Below the pieces are notes generated by a model. That model was not told where the DNA came from. It saw only the letters and a program-made list of their open reading frames with translations, and did no database searches. Position numbers and translations under genes: made by a program. Shown one piece after another: positions 37,445 through 50,059 of a stretch of 64,000 nucleotides of DNA (position 1 is its first letter; the number at the start of each line of letters is the position of its first letter). The DNA is from Aphrophora alni (taxonomy: Eukaryota; Arthropoda; Insecta; Hemiptera; Aphrophoridae): assembly GCA_963513935.1 (NCBI GenBank), contig OY740768.1:44510368-44574367 (forward strand), given 5' to 3'.

Positions 37445-37790
37445 ATAACTATACGTCATCACAGTGCGTACCCCCGTTATCTAAAACAAAAGCCATCTTC
37501 ATAATTAAACCTTAAAGAGAAACCAATTTGTTTACCTTGTATTTAAAAAAGAAAATTACCGTTTTCATTTGGAGAAAAATGTTCAAATGTTTTTTCTTTT
37601 ATTGGCCACCAAGGACGTCATCAAGGTTTAATAATGAAGACCATTTCCCTTTCTCTTACAATCCTAACGCCATTACTGTGTCGAGGTTTTTGCTCGTGTT
37701 CTCTCTACTCCATTTCCCCAGCCACCTATTTCATTTCAAATAATGATGTTTCTTTCCTCCTTACTTAGTATAGCCATTTGTTATTTCTAA
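37445..37790 (+). repeat. dispersed repeat family D, copy 1
   Basis: Very similar to 40480-40840. Shared blocks are TATACGTCA, CAGTG, ATCTTCATAAT, TTTTCATTTGGAGAAAAATG, GACGTCATCAAGGTTTAATA, ATGAAGACCATTTCCC, ATCCTAACGCCATTAC, CCCCAGCCACCTATTTCATT and TTACTTAGTATAGCCATTT. Short frames in both copies are not conserved with each other, so it looks non-coding. Confidence 0.85.
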
Positions 37791-37899
37791 ATTGTTTTGA
37801 GGTTAGTATCTACTTTAGTTGTTCGTTTCCACGTAAACATTGCAACAACGTTAGGTGTGTTAAATAACAACAGGCATTGAATTGTTGGTCGTGTGTTGG

Positions 37900-38480
37900 G
37901 TGGATCAGAGAGTTTTAGTTCGACAAGGATATTAAGTTCAGGCCGGGGGGGGGATTTAACCTGACAAGTATATTCGACTAATCAATTACTATACAGCCAA
38001 GTCAGCTAGTCCATGAACGATTAAAAATATGTTATTAAAATATAATATATTCACTAATTAAATGGCTCTATTTTAAGACTATTGATTCAGGAAAGTGTAT
38101 TTGAATGTTAACTACTTATCACGTATTTAATTATGTACGGAATTTGGAGACCCACCGCCGAAAACCCAGGGCCGTCTATCCCACCCCCAAAGGGTCTAAT
38201 CAGTCATTATTTGATGGGCGTACAATGGGGGGGGGTACCGAAATATCGGTTATCTGTAGACTTGAAGAAATATAGTTGTTTGAACACCTCCAGTCTGGTG
38301 TTGCGCGATAAGGATTATCGTCGCCGAGGGGGGGGGGAGGATAATGACTTAATTTACCGCGGCAAAATAATTCGCCTGTAATTTAATAATCAGGCAACCC
38401 GCTAGTAGTCTTTAGGTGAAGGAAGGTGGTGCAAGGATATCACCACAGACACCCCCGCTGGCGAAACGGGTAAAAAAAGG
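37900..38480. other. G-run-rich island
   Basis: Locally GC-richer than its surroundings, with runs of nine or more G near 37945, 38227 and 38328, and CCCACCCCC and CACCCCCGC on the same strand. An 82-codon frame at 38133-38381 crosses two of the G runs and is not recognisable. A telomere-like array lies 700 bp upstream. Confidence 0.4.
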
Positions 38481-39062
38481 ACCTTACAGCATCAACATGA
38501 AACCATCTACCGTATACTAAAATATGGATATGTCTAAAAATAATTTAAGGCAGTAATTTGAACATTTTATTTATTCTCATATTAGTATTATTGATATTAT
38601 TACAGCCTCTTTGGCCGATTTTTTTTTAGAACTGTCGTTTTTGGAAAGAAGGAACAGAACGTTTAGTTTGCTTCCTTATCGGCTATACTAGAGATAAATT
38701 TAATCAAAACCGTTCGATCGGAATTCATAAAAAAGGTAATTTTGACTTTTTTTTTATGGTAGCGCTACCCCTTAAAATTTTGAAATTAAAACAAAACGAT
38801 ATGGACAAAATATATCCACATATCAATATTTGTTAAATCAATCCACACGTTTTAGTTCTAGGACATTGGTAGATAACAGACAAAAATCATTTCAAAAATC
38901 ATATTTTTTGTGAACCCAAATATAATGCCATGGACTTCAACCAAAACTTAGAATATACGGCACACAACATATTTCGCTAAAACGGTTACCAACTAGCTTA
39001 TAGCTTTCTACAATCTAGATAGAATTCTAAAACCAACCAGAGCAAGAAACCCCGACCAATTC

Positions 39063-39392
39063 AACAGCAGTGGCGTATATAAGTTATTATGCGTTGATTG
39101 TCCAAAAATGTACAAAGGCCAAACAGGATACGCGTTCAAAACCCGCTTCAAGGAACACACTCCATCTTCTAAAATATCCGAAACCAAGAAAATAGATTCC
39201 AAATTTGCAGAATATTTAATTAACACCAACCATAATTATACAAACATTAGCAAGAATTTAAAAATCCTACATCACTGTAATAAATGCCCGTTCATGAACG
39301 CCATAGAGTTGTTCCATAAATTGCAAAAACACAACCCTGACCATCTACTCGACAATGAGTTACAATTTCATTCTCCAATATCTTTGACTTGA
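39063..39392 (+). pseudogene. second Penelope-like GIY-YIG fragment
   Basis: Reads NSSGVYKLLCVDCPKMYKGQ then TG and AFKTRFKEH, followed by a C-terminal helical part (NAIELFHKLQKH, LDNELQFHSP) and TGA at 39390-39392. GVYKL is the GIY half; the YIG half has become YKG; the CVDC pair and RFKEH segment are retained. The frame extends upstream to a stop at 38994-38996. Its sequence is clearly different from the fragment at 22.9 kb, so this is another subfamily or an older copy. No reverse transcriptase and no inverted arms were found. Confidence 0.75.
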
Positions 39393-39632
39393 CTGAACAT
39401 ATGTAGACCGTTCCAGCGAATCACGATGCACGGATTACGAATGCAAACCCACCTCTCCAATACCGGGAACTCTTATCTTGTGACTGGTACAACTAATCTG
39501 TTGACGATCGAGCCACATCGAGTAAGGTCACCGACAACGTATTGTAGCCAGTTAATTTTAATTTTAAATGATAATAATTTGTGTTATTTAAGTGGTTGTG
39601 TAGTGTATTTTTACGAGTATATTTGATAATGA

Positions 39633-39650
39633 CTGATAAATATTCGAAAC
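39633..39650 (+). ncRNA. weak hammerhead-like motif near GIY-YIG fragment 2
   Basis: CTGATAA, a six-base spacer without a stem, then GAAAC. It lies 240 bp after the stop codon of the endonuclease fragment, a position similar to that in the 22.7-23.7 kb element. The core is altered and there is no stem II, so it is at best a relic. Confidence 0.15.
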
Positions 39651-39719
39651 GCTTCATGTCAGAAAATACAAAAAGGACATCAAAACAAGGAATGTGCGAC
39701 AGCTTCACCATAAGGTAAC

Positions 39720-40479
39720 TGACATTAGTTAACTAATTATTAACAATCCAGTAAGGCTACAAGCGTATATGGAATATTTTTTCCTTTATTACGTATACGT
39801 GAAAAAGTACAAATGACGTAACTTTCATGAAATATAATCGTCGATACAGAAAATAACTGTAGCACCAATTTATTTACAACAAACATGATAATTTTTTACT
39901 TTATTCCATTGTTAGATAATTAATTTTTAGGTATACATTATCTCAATAATACAAATATCTGAAAATCAAAGAAGGTCGGTTTTTGTAACATTTGTATCGT
40001 ATTTTCTTGGAGTTTGGTGTTAAATTTTGTTCTATAATTGTCGAACAGAATATCATTTCATTGCTATTATTTTCGTTCTCTCACATTTACATAGGATGTA
40101 ATTGTAAGTTAGGTGTTGTGTACAATTTGGATCCGGTTCTGTAAGAATGTCTAATGTACGTTAAAATGTAAAAGGAGTAATTTGTAGCAATTATTTTTTT
40201 CATCCAATTGTTTTTTTAATTTAGTCAAAAATAATAATTTATAGATTACAAATGTTGGTCAAATTAGGGCATGAAATACGAAAAAAAAAATCCCGATATG
40301 TTACAAAATATGTTCATAGAATGTAAAAACGTTGTATATAGTCTTGAAACTTGAAATTTCAATATTGACAGACAATAGTTTCCAATTAAAATATTAGGAA
40401 AGTAAATAAAATTTATAAGTTGTACGAAGTGTCTGTGCAAAATTATACTTTCATTCCTTCATTTAAAAATTATTAGAGC
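39720..40479. other. no recognisable gene
   Basis: AT-rich, no notable structure. Confidence 0.45.
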
Positions 40480-40840
40480 TATAAATATACGTCAATACAG
40501 TGAGGAAGCTTTTTCAACATAAAGCAAAGTTATCTTCATAATCAAATTAAGAAACAAAATTGTATATTTTGTATTTCACAAAGAAAACTACTAACACAAA
40601 TATCAGTTTTCATTTGGAGAAAAATGTTCAACAATATCACTTTTATTCTTTCATTGGTCACCGAGGACGTCATCAAGGTTTAATAATGAAGACCATTTCC
40701 CCTTCTCTTATAATCCTAACGCCATTACAGTTTCGAGGTTTTTTTCTGTGTTCTCTCTGCTCCATTTCCCCAGCCACCTATTTCATTTCTAATAATGATG
40801 TTTCTTTCCTTCTTACTTAGTATAGCCATTTAATACTGGT
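40480..40840 (+). repeat. dispersed repeat family D, copy 2
   Basis: Direct-orientation copy of 37445-37790, offset by about 3.04 kb, with the same ordered blocks and scattered substitutions. Together with copy 1 it brackets the second GIY-YIG fragment. Confidence 0.85.
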
Positions 40841-43800
40841 AAGTTGTCTATTTTAGTATTATTTTACATGACGTAAACATGAAATCAGCCATTGTCTATT
40901 AAGATTCGATTTTTTTCATAAATAGACGAGAATTTAAACCCAGAATCATTTTGACATTTTATTTCTTGTCATATTCTCAATAATGAAATGAAACATGTGA
41001 CAAATATAACTGTATATATTATTTCTGCTGATAGTGTTTTCTGTCAGACAATGGTAGTCATTACTTTTAATTCTACATTTTTACAAATTGACATATCATT
41101 TTTAACAATTATTTTAACTTGTATTTGAAGACTAATATGATTTTTTTTAGTCGTCACTTTCTACATATATTATATAAGTAAATAAAAACGGAGTTATTTT
41201 CATGAATGTATACAAACAATAAATGTAGAGAAAACATTATTTAATAGATACAGGATAATTATTAAAATTTATTTCACACTTAGATTTTATTTATTTATTT
41301 TTTTGTAAATATTCATCTTCAATAATACAAAATTCTACAAATGTGTGGAGCTGGCTTTTTCTAGAATTTGTATAGTATTTTTTGTAGTTTTTTTTTTGTT
41401 ATTTATCTAACTGGAAGTTATTTTGTTACTTTTTTTTGTTTTTTAACTATGTCTGTTAAGTTTTATGGAATTTTGATGTGGTTCTGGAATAATGTCTGAA
41501 ACACTTTGTAATATCCTACTAACCATGACATATTTTTGATAAAATTTGACACGTGTGTATTTTTGGTAATATCTACATAGATTTCCCCCCACATTTTCGT
41601 TTAAAATAGGGCCGATATATAAAACATTTAACTTTTCAAATTACTTAAATATCAAAACTATGATTTTCATTTGTAATCATTTCTAGAAATACAAAGAGAA
41701 TTAATTGGTTACCAACTCCTGAAACATGTGGTTTCAATCGTCATAAGTTAAAAAGTAAAATTGAACTCTGAATGACGTTCTAAATGTTAAAAATTGGAAA
41801 ACCAGCTCTAGCGATTTCAACAATTTTTGTGTGATATGCAGTAATTATTTAGCCAAACCTATATATTAAAAATGAAAAAAATTTTTAAAAAAATAAAAAT
41901 GTCCTACATTTTAGAATTAACAAACAAAAATCCGGGCTATTTTCCAATTATTTACAAATTCCGTAATTTGTTTACTGTGGGTTTAGTAAGTTTATATTTA
42001 GGTTATTATTATCTTTTACGTTAAAAAGCGGGAGGGAAATGATTGAAAACTTAGATTTTGGGATATAGGAAGGTCTACCCATATTGCATTTTTATGTAAC
42101 AATAATTCCAAAACTAAATATTTTATTAAAAAACTGCTGCTGGCTACCAATATTGTAGTTCAGGGTTATATGGAGGTATAAGAGGAGTCTGTGTAATATA
42201 TTTAGTTGATAGTACAGTGAAATTATAATTTTAAAGTGTTGTATCAATTAAGTGCATTTTTTTTCTTTTTCGATTTTATGCATAAAGATGAGACGGTAAC
42301 TAATTTTGTGAGTTTTTTTGTGCATGGCTTCGCGAAAAAAGTGGCAAAAAACGCTTTGTTGACGTTTTTCGAGTGCATCGCTTCACTATTTATTTAATAT
42401 CTCCGGCACCAGGGGTCGTGGAAAAATTTAAAAAAATGGAAAATGACCATGATGAAATAGACTATCGATCCATAAGGTAGGATTACTTAAAAAAATCGTC
42501 CTAACCCCAAAAAATCCATTTCTCGCACTTATTATTTTTTTACTTAATTAGCAATATTTAAAGGAAAAATGGTTGAAATTTTTTCAAAGTTTGGAAAAAC
42601 ATGTATTTTTATGTCGGTAACACATGATATAATTTAAAAAAATAAAAAAAAAAAATTCCACTCGCAATCGGCATTTTTCGGCAAACATTGAAGTGCCCGC
42701 CATTTTTGGTAAAAGTATGGTAAAAAAAAATTCATCATCTCAAAATGTAGGGTTTGATATGTACTTTTATCTAAGGTAACCCAAAAGTTTGTTGTCTTAT
42801 AAAAAGTGCCCATTTTTAGGGATGTTGGACTCTCAAGGTTTCACTTTAATGAGCACTTGCGTGGCAATCACAAGGGAACCTAACTCGAACCTACACATTT
42901 TGTATGTAGTTTTGGGTCAGATACCTCTTTTTTATCTTTCCTATTGGGTCTTACTTGACCAACTATACTTCTTTTTCAAAACTGACCTATAGAACATACA
43001 AATGCTAGGGATTTTATTTTATTCTCTGTTCTTCATTTTTTCATAAGGTGAACGAGAGGTTTTTTGACTAAAAAAACTACACGTTGATTGATTCTATGTT
43101 TATTTTTTATTCATTATATTTTTTTTAAATGTCATAAACACAATAAACACAATACTAAACAAACACCAGTTTGTGTTTTATGATTTATGTTATTGATAAT
43201 GTTTGCAAAGTAGGCATAGTAAATTTAATAATGATTGAAACAATAATTAAAACAACAGACATGGGATATTGAAAATAACAAATGAAACGCCATTTGTTTG
43301 TTTTCGACGGAATACAAACAGGTAAATTACATTTCAAAACCCACGGAAGGAATTATTACAAATATTATTCATTCAACCTTTTACGCTAAATTTGTCAACG
43401 TTTTAAATTTATACAAAACATTTTAATAAACATAAATAGTATTTAAAAAAACAAAAACAGATAATCTATTTAATTTTGGAAATTATAGAAAGTATGTAAC
43501 TGACTGTCGTTAATAATTTCATGTTTACAGTTTCTCATTTTGTTTTACTTTTTAAATATAAAGTTACAGTAGTTACTAATGCATATTTAAAATTCAAGGT
43601 TTTATATAAGTGGCCCTAAAAGGTAATATTGTTCTATACTAGGAATGGGCCTTACTCGTATACGTAACGTAGGGTAACTTTCGTAATCGAAAAAAAAATT
43701 CGACCTTCGTGTTTTGACTGATATTTACGAAAAAGGGAGGAACGGAACGAGGGCCAATGACACCTGTCAAATCTACATTGAGGAGCAAGGACTAAATTGT

Positions 43801-43990
43801 AGGTAAAAGCCGAGACTCGAGTAGAAGTGAAGTTTCTTTTGACAAACAAAAATGAAGATTAGATTGGTGATTAAATCAGGTTAGGTTAGGTAATAAAGCA
43901 ACTTTAGCTAAAATAATAAGAGAGGTTATCTATCTTAAGTTCTGCAACAATTTAATGAATAATAAGATACATTATTGTCATGTTTCCCTA
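40841..43990. other. no recognisable gene
   Basis: AT-rich. A short GGTTAGGTTAGGTTA-like piece (TCAGGTTAGGTTAGG) lies at 43877-43890. A region near 42290-42700 with GGCTTCGCGAAAAAAG and several ATTTTT/AAAAAT blocks is compositionally odd but unrecognised. Confidence 0.45.
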
Positions 43991-44949
43991 AACCATCACT
44001 ATCAGATCATAGACAGGTTAGCTTTAGGACTGAAGCTTGAGAAAATGTCGTTTAGATATTCCAAAATAACAGACTGGATATCCTATAAAACGATCCGAAA
44101 GTGAAAATCGAAAAGTTTATAGATAAGATCCGTAGCATTGACGATCTAATACAACGTCAGAACAATCCTAGGGTTCTTAGAAGCCAACTGTTAAAAATTA
44201 ATCATCTCAATTATGTACTTCAAATTTATATTACAGTATTTGATAATTTGTTTACAATAAAAAACAAACATGTATATACAAGATAAATACTACTATAACA
44301 TTCAAAGAGCTATTCTCAACTTTAAACAAACAAAATCCAGCTATTTCGCAAAAGATTGCAAGAGCGTAACAACTATTTCACAGAGGAAGTCAATTTAATC
44401 ACATGATAGAATTATCAACAAATTGTTAAGTCATCTTATAACGTAATCCAAAAGAAGAAATATTATCAACGTTCAAACAAACCAGAAAGGAAATATTTTG
44501 TCTTAAATCCCTCACGAAAATCCGTCATCAAACTATCTGTCACAACAAAAGATGAATCTGTGCGTCTGTTGTGACATGAATCATCAGTCTGATATATGTC
44601 ATGTTATCCCTAAACATTATTTGTTGTTAACATTATAAAGCCAGCAAATAAGAGTAGAGTTTGAATTGAAGAATATTGTAACAATTAAAAAAATTACTGT
44701 TTTGTAATATTCACACACACATCTACCAGTTAAGTGGCGTTCTGTATTTAATCATTTATAAAGTTTAAATTATTTCGTATCTCTCTTTAAGTAGAAGTAA
44801 ATTAGAATTTTTGTGGTGACGGAATTTTTTATACCATCATCGGCATAAAATATTAAGTAGAAAACCACACCTTTTCCTCATAATTTTTATAGTCTAAGAT
44901 ACCAAAATAAATGTTTTAAAAAATAGTTCGTTTTGGTTTTTACACAACA

Positions 44950-45050
44950 AAAACATAATCTCACTGTTATATATATATATATACATTTATATACACATTT
45001 ATATATATATATATATATATATACATGTGTTATATATACATTTATTCGGA
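44950..45050. repeat. interrupted (AT)n tract
   Basis: Two AT runs joined by ACATTTATATACACATTT; the second is followed by ACATGTGTTATATATACATTT. Confidence 0.85.
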
Positions 45051-45643
45051 AGTTATATTATTTACATAAAAACCTGGTACAGGGAAACAAAATAAATAAT
45101 ATGTAAATAATGGTTAACTCTTTGTATTTGTTGTCAGGAATTATTACAGTAACGTTACATGGTCAACTATTCTGGCCAAGATAACGTAACTTGTAGTTAT
45201 GGCTAGGCATTGAAGGTACTTCTGAGAGAATCAAAAGACCTAGCAATAGATGTCATTATTGCCGTTGCTACGCCGACATGAGTTTTTTTGAGGGTTTTTT
45301 AAAGAACAAAACTAATAAAGTACGATCTTGCACATCTTCGAGACGACGTCTCTCGAGAAACCAGTACTATAAAATCTGAATTAGAGTAGTTTTATTACAA
45401 AATAATTCAATCAATCTTTTAATTTCTTCTCTCATAGAATGTAGTTATTTGTTTCTCAGCAGTAATAAATTAAGTAAAAAAGTAGATAACTTAAAGTAGT
45501 GGTATACTGGTTTATAATAATTTAACTGAAGTCTAACTCTGTAAATGAACCCATTTTTAATGTTTCTTTCTTAAATTGTGTATGTAATTATTAAATCACG
45601 TTGTTTTAGCTTAGTGTTTTAACTCGACTCTTTATAAACACAA

Positions 45644-45760
45644 ATGAGTTCTAAGAAATCACATCACAAGAAAGCTGTATTTCCATAACTTATTATAAAT
45701 TGGCGTAGTCTAGCCGTTTGTCTTCTTGCAATTCGAGTCCGAGATTTTCACATGGATTAG
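45644..45760 (+). repeat. conserved segment D, copy 1
   Basis: Starts ATGAGTTCTAAGAAATCACA, then CACAAGAAAGCTGTATTTCC, GGCGTAG, TTTGTCTTC and CCGAGATTTTCACAT. The most diverged of the three copies. The frame from its ATG is closed after 14 codons. Confidence 0.7.
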
Positions 45761-47146
45761 AAGTTATTTTTTAAACATTTTTCACATGATAGGCCCTAAC
45801 TTCAGACGTAATTTATAACCTGCATAGTGTTTGGCCGATATAAGACAGAGTATAAAAATTGACGTGTAATTTATATTGAAGAGGTTAAATTATATAAATA
45901 CTTTATTATCTTATTTATCCGTATTTCTGAAATAAAAAAATAATTAAGTTAGTAATTCAACCAATGGTTGAAATCCGATTTTCATTTACTCGACTCTCAA
46001 CAGAATGTTGACCTTCAAAATAACCATTAAATAGTCCGCCATATTGGCTGCCATTTTGATTTGTTTCATTAAAAACAAGATCAGTTTACGCTGATACATT
46101 TTATTTATTTAGATCTACTTGTACTTTGAATTTCATAAAAATCGGGTAGTAAATAAAAGTTATTTTTTACGCTACAATTAAAACACAACGAATCCATAAA
46201 AACTAATTATCCAAAGGTTTTTTGCAGTGTGCGTGAGATGTTTGTTTTATCTTCATTCTCGATTTCAGCTCTTTGTCCTTTTCCGTTTAGTTTGTCTGGC
46301 AAGTGCTGAATTTATCACGGGAATCTATTTAACGGAGATTAAAAATGCCATTCTGCATAATTTCCGTTTATTTAAATGTACGATATATCATAAAATGTTA
46401 ATATATAATACTTACTTATTTTCCTAATAGCTCAATCTTAAAGTTCTGTTTTTCTCCCATTCGTATATGAATGGCCGAAGGGATAAACATAATTATATTT
46501 TTATTAAACTGTGGTAAAGAGCGAAAGATAAATAAATAATAATTTCAGGGAACAGTTTACACGCTTATACGTCAGATTCAACTATTCATTTCAACGTACT
46601 GTAGGCCTACTATATATTAATTTATTTTAAATTTATATGGAGAATATCAATTTTTTAAATTACTTAACAGTGGAAAAAAAAATATTTACAATTATTTTAA
46701 TGAATGTGTACCCATTGTAAAACTAAAACAAAAATTAAAACTGTATTTAAACATAGATGCATTTAAAAAAAAACATATAAACAATTAAACAATAATTTTC
46801 TAGCCATAGTTCAAATAATTATTTGTGTTTACAATATTCTGAAACGAAAAAAATAGCCATTAATAACATTGAAACAATTTAAAACTTGTGAAATAAAAAA
46901 ATAAAAAAAAAATAATGACCTGTGAAAGAGGACAATAAACTACCACTCTAGTACGCCAAGGCAGAACGTATACTATGACGATTTTGAAGAAAAGAATTGC
47001 CTGAAATATGCGTTGTAAAGACACATCATAATGCATTTCTGAAAACTAGGATGAGATAATGTCCTCCTGAGTTATAAATAGAACGAACAACGCGATCTGT
47101 TAAAGAAATGTGGACAGTAATGCAATTATGATATTATGTAACTATA

Positions 47147-47795
47147 TATTATTAAACTACAGTATCATTTATTAGTAATTTAATAACATTATTTAGCAAG
47201 GAAGTTGAGGAATATTTTGTCATTAAAATACAATGCCTTCCAGCGATAAAGAAATATTTAATTATTATTACCGGCTGATCCTTAAAAAACAAAATTTTCC
47301 CTTGTAGCTTGGCATTTTGAACCAAGCCAATTTAATCTCAAGTATCTCCGGTAATAATAATCCAAAATTCACCAAACATATATTTCAATAATTTTTACAT
47401 AAGACAGTTAAACCTTAATTGATTGTAATTAGATGATTTGGGATGTACTAGACTGATTGAACACTAGTTACTTTTAGCTTTAAGAGAATTCATTATCTAC
47501 ATATTTATATGAGGGATTAAATTTTTGAACGATTGTAAAATTTGTCTAATTTAGAAAAGTGTTAATTAAATTATAGAACTAAACAAATTAGTATTATTAC
47601 TATTTAATAATATAATTTTTGTTATTTTGATCGTATGTTGAATGATTAAACCCTTAGAGTGTTTCTATAATTCTGCCTGGTGGTGTTGTAGATAATTTTG
47701 CCACATTATTTGACCAATAGATTGAAGAATATAGTTCAAACTGCACAACAACTAGAACTTTTTAAATTTAAATAAATTTGTCCTCAAATGTAAAA
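47147..47795 (-). repeat. left arm of a long inverted repeat
   Basis: Its reverse complement matches 52062-52713 along roughly 650 bp, including TTTGTGCAGTTTGAACTATA-like, TCAATCTATTGGTCAAAT, TAAGGGTTTAATCATTCAAC, CTAATTTGTTTAGTTCTATA, GTTCAATCAGTCT, GGTTCAAAATGCCAAGCTAC, CGCTGGAAGGCATTGTATTT and TAATGACAAAATATTCCTCA. Differences are scattered. The inner end meets an (AT)n tract at 47811. Confidence 0.85.
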
Positions 47796-47807
47796 ATGTA
47801 AGCTTCA

Positions 47808-47810
<3 letters not shown>

Positions 47811-47852
<42 letters not shown>
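47811..47852. repeat. (AT)n microsatellite
   Basis: 42-bp AT tract at the inner border of the left inverted arm. Confidence 0.95.
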
Positions 47853-47854
<2 letters not shown>

Positions 47855-48639
47855 TTTTGTTAGACTCATAGTATGGAGCTAGATAAGTATAATAACACAT
47901 AGTATTTAATTAAGGAAAGCGAACATTTTAAAAATATTTATGTGTAACGGGATAAATATGAGTGTTATAATATTATCAACTTAAAGATATTGATCGTATG
48001 ATATAAAGTTGTTCAAGAAACTTTTAATAAATCAAATATTCAATTTAAAAAAGTATTCTAGACATAGAACTCTCGTGCTTTAATTAAAATCGCCCGAGAT
48101 TTATGTAACTTAGAGTTTTCTTATTACTATGGATACATTTGAGTTATTCAAATGTTTAAAAAAATTATAATAATACTAATAAACTCAAGACAAGTTTTAT
48201 GTAGTTAACAGAGACAATAAGACACTAAAAAATAAAATAAATAAATTTAAAAAATATTAGAATTGCTTTGTATTATGTAATGCACATCTACTTTTAAGTA
48301 GAATGCCTATACAAGATGTCTGCTTTTGGGATGTATGTGTAAGTGCAACTTATATTGTTAATTGTTTGCTTAAGGGAAGAGGCTACAATATCTACCACAA
48401 ATAGGCTGAATTACGGATAAATATTATAAGAGATTTCAATAAATAAACCTACAACGAAAACCATAATATTAATAGATAATAATAATTTAAAAAATGCGTA
48501 ATTTATTGAGTTATATAATTTATTTTATTTTAGAAAATTAAAAAACTTTAGCCACTAAAATAGAACATACCCACTTTACCCACTAAAATATGTATATAAG
48601 TGGATAATGGTTGTCATCAAAGCCTAAACAAACATGTGT

Positions 48640-49000
48640 TCAATCAGTCTGGTAACTACCCAACCATTACCTACAATTTTTAATTGGGATTTAAGCGCCT
48701 TTGGTAAAAAGTTGATATATTGTATTTTTAATTAAATTTGGATTAATAATTACAGAGTCGAGATTGTTATTTTACCTAAGCGTAAATTGCCTCACTTCGT
48801 AGCGACGTGCTGTCGAGAAAAGAAAATATTTTGTTAAAGGATCAGTTGCTAAAATTAATTACTAAACCCTTAACAGTTGGGACGCATTTCATCAGATTTT
48901 TATGCAAAATTGTAATTAAATTTTAGAGTAAAATAATTATTTTGAAATGATAATAATTTATAATTATCTTATCAGTAGAGTTATACAATTTACACATGTA
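48640..49000 (+). repeat. diverged copy of the inverted-arm/tandem-unit block
   Basis: Shares GTGTTCAATCAGTCTGGTA, then GGATTAATAATTACAGAG, a TCGAGATTG block, GGATCAGT and TAATTAC with the blocks at 52400 and 58310, but is more diverged than the two inverted arms are from each other. Confidence 0.55.
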
Positions 49001-49907
49001 GGGCCTACAAATAGAAAGAAATAGGTAAATATTAACAATTGTAATTTGATTAAATTCAAAATATATTTGTTTTGATGGTTATAGGTATGGCTTTAAAATT
49101 AATAATTATTATTATTAGAACTGAAGAAAAAATTATTATAAACACATAATAAATTTTGAAATGATAGAAAGCTTGCCTTTATTTATAAGTTCACAAAATT
49201 TATATATACTTGAATGTTTATTTTTCTCTATTTTGAATACTTTTGTAATATAAAATTTTTATTCAGAAAAAATAAATTTATAAGGTTTTATATTTTTTTT
49301 ATTTATTTGAGTGTACTCAAAGAGACAATATAATTTTATAGCTGGGTTGAGACTTCGGAATTCCTTTTTTTTTCTTTAGAAAACAGCACGACAATATTCT
49401 TCTACTGATCCGCATTTCACAAGTAATCGCCTTACAAAAGTTGTATCCCCTATTATCCTATTTCACTACCAAGATTCTAAAATCTCATGTACAAGCATTT
49501 TTAATAAAGTAGTTTTATTTGGGATAAAAGCTACCTCTTTGATGTTGTAGCTACAACTGTAAATAACTGAAGTTAGAAACTAACAAGAGAACAATATAAA
49601 CAGGGAAAAAAATTTTGTACTTCTCAATTTTAACAATGTCAAATAAGTTAAAATGGCGTGGTCTTCGTACTTATTTAACAATTTCCCATATTAATTACTT
49701 TAAAGTAAGATGCATATCTGGAACCTTGAAATATATAAACTTCATGTAGACCATTAGAAAAACTCCAGTTAAAGGTCTACAAAAGGAAATATTCTGCATT
49801 GTAATATTTAGATTATTATGTTAATATAAAATAATCATTACATATTTCACAGCTATTTATTTCAACTTTAATGTAATAGCAGATATTTCTTGTTGAAACT
49901 CCATATT

Positions 49908-50059
49908 CAAGGATAAAATAAAGCAAAAGCTTAAAGTTTCAAATATTTAATAGTATAAATGAGCTACAATTGTTTCGCCTTGGGGCATCGTCGGGCAACT
50001 TTCAAGAGGTGCCCGACGATGCCGCAAGGCGAAACAATTGTAGCTTTATTTTATCCTTG
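49908..50059. mobile_element. nested hairpin with 36-bp arms and hammerhead-like core
   Basis: The inner palindrome has arms 49962-49997 and 50010-50045 with one mismatch and a 12-base loop. An outer inverted pair (AAGGATAAAATAAAGC near 49909-49924, and its complement just after the inner right arm) encloses it, with about 37 unpaired bases on the left. The right inner arm reads CCGACGA, T, GCC-GCAA-GGC, then GAAAC (50013-50035): a perfect three-pair stem with a GNRA tetraloop between hammerhead-like core boxes, the first box differing from CTGATGA at two positions. The likely origin is a collapsed pair of inverted Penelope-type ends. Confidence 0.55.

Noticed and set aside
37945..38337. G-quadruplex cluster
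   Set aside because: The G runs are long but widely separated; they do not form the four closely spaced runs needed for a standard intramolecular quadruplex call.
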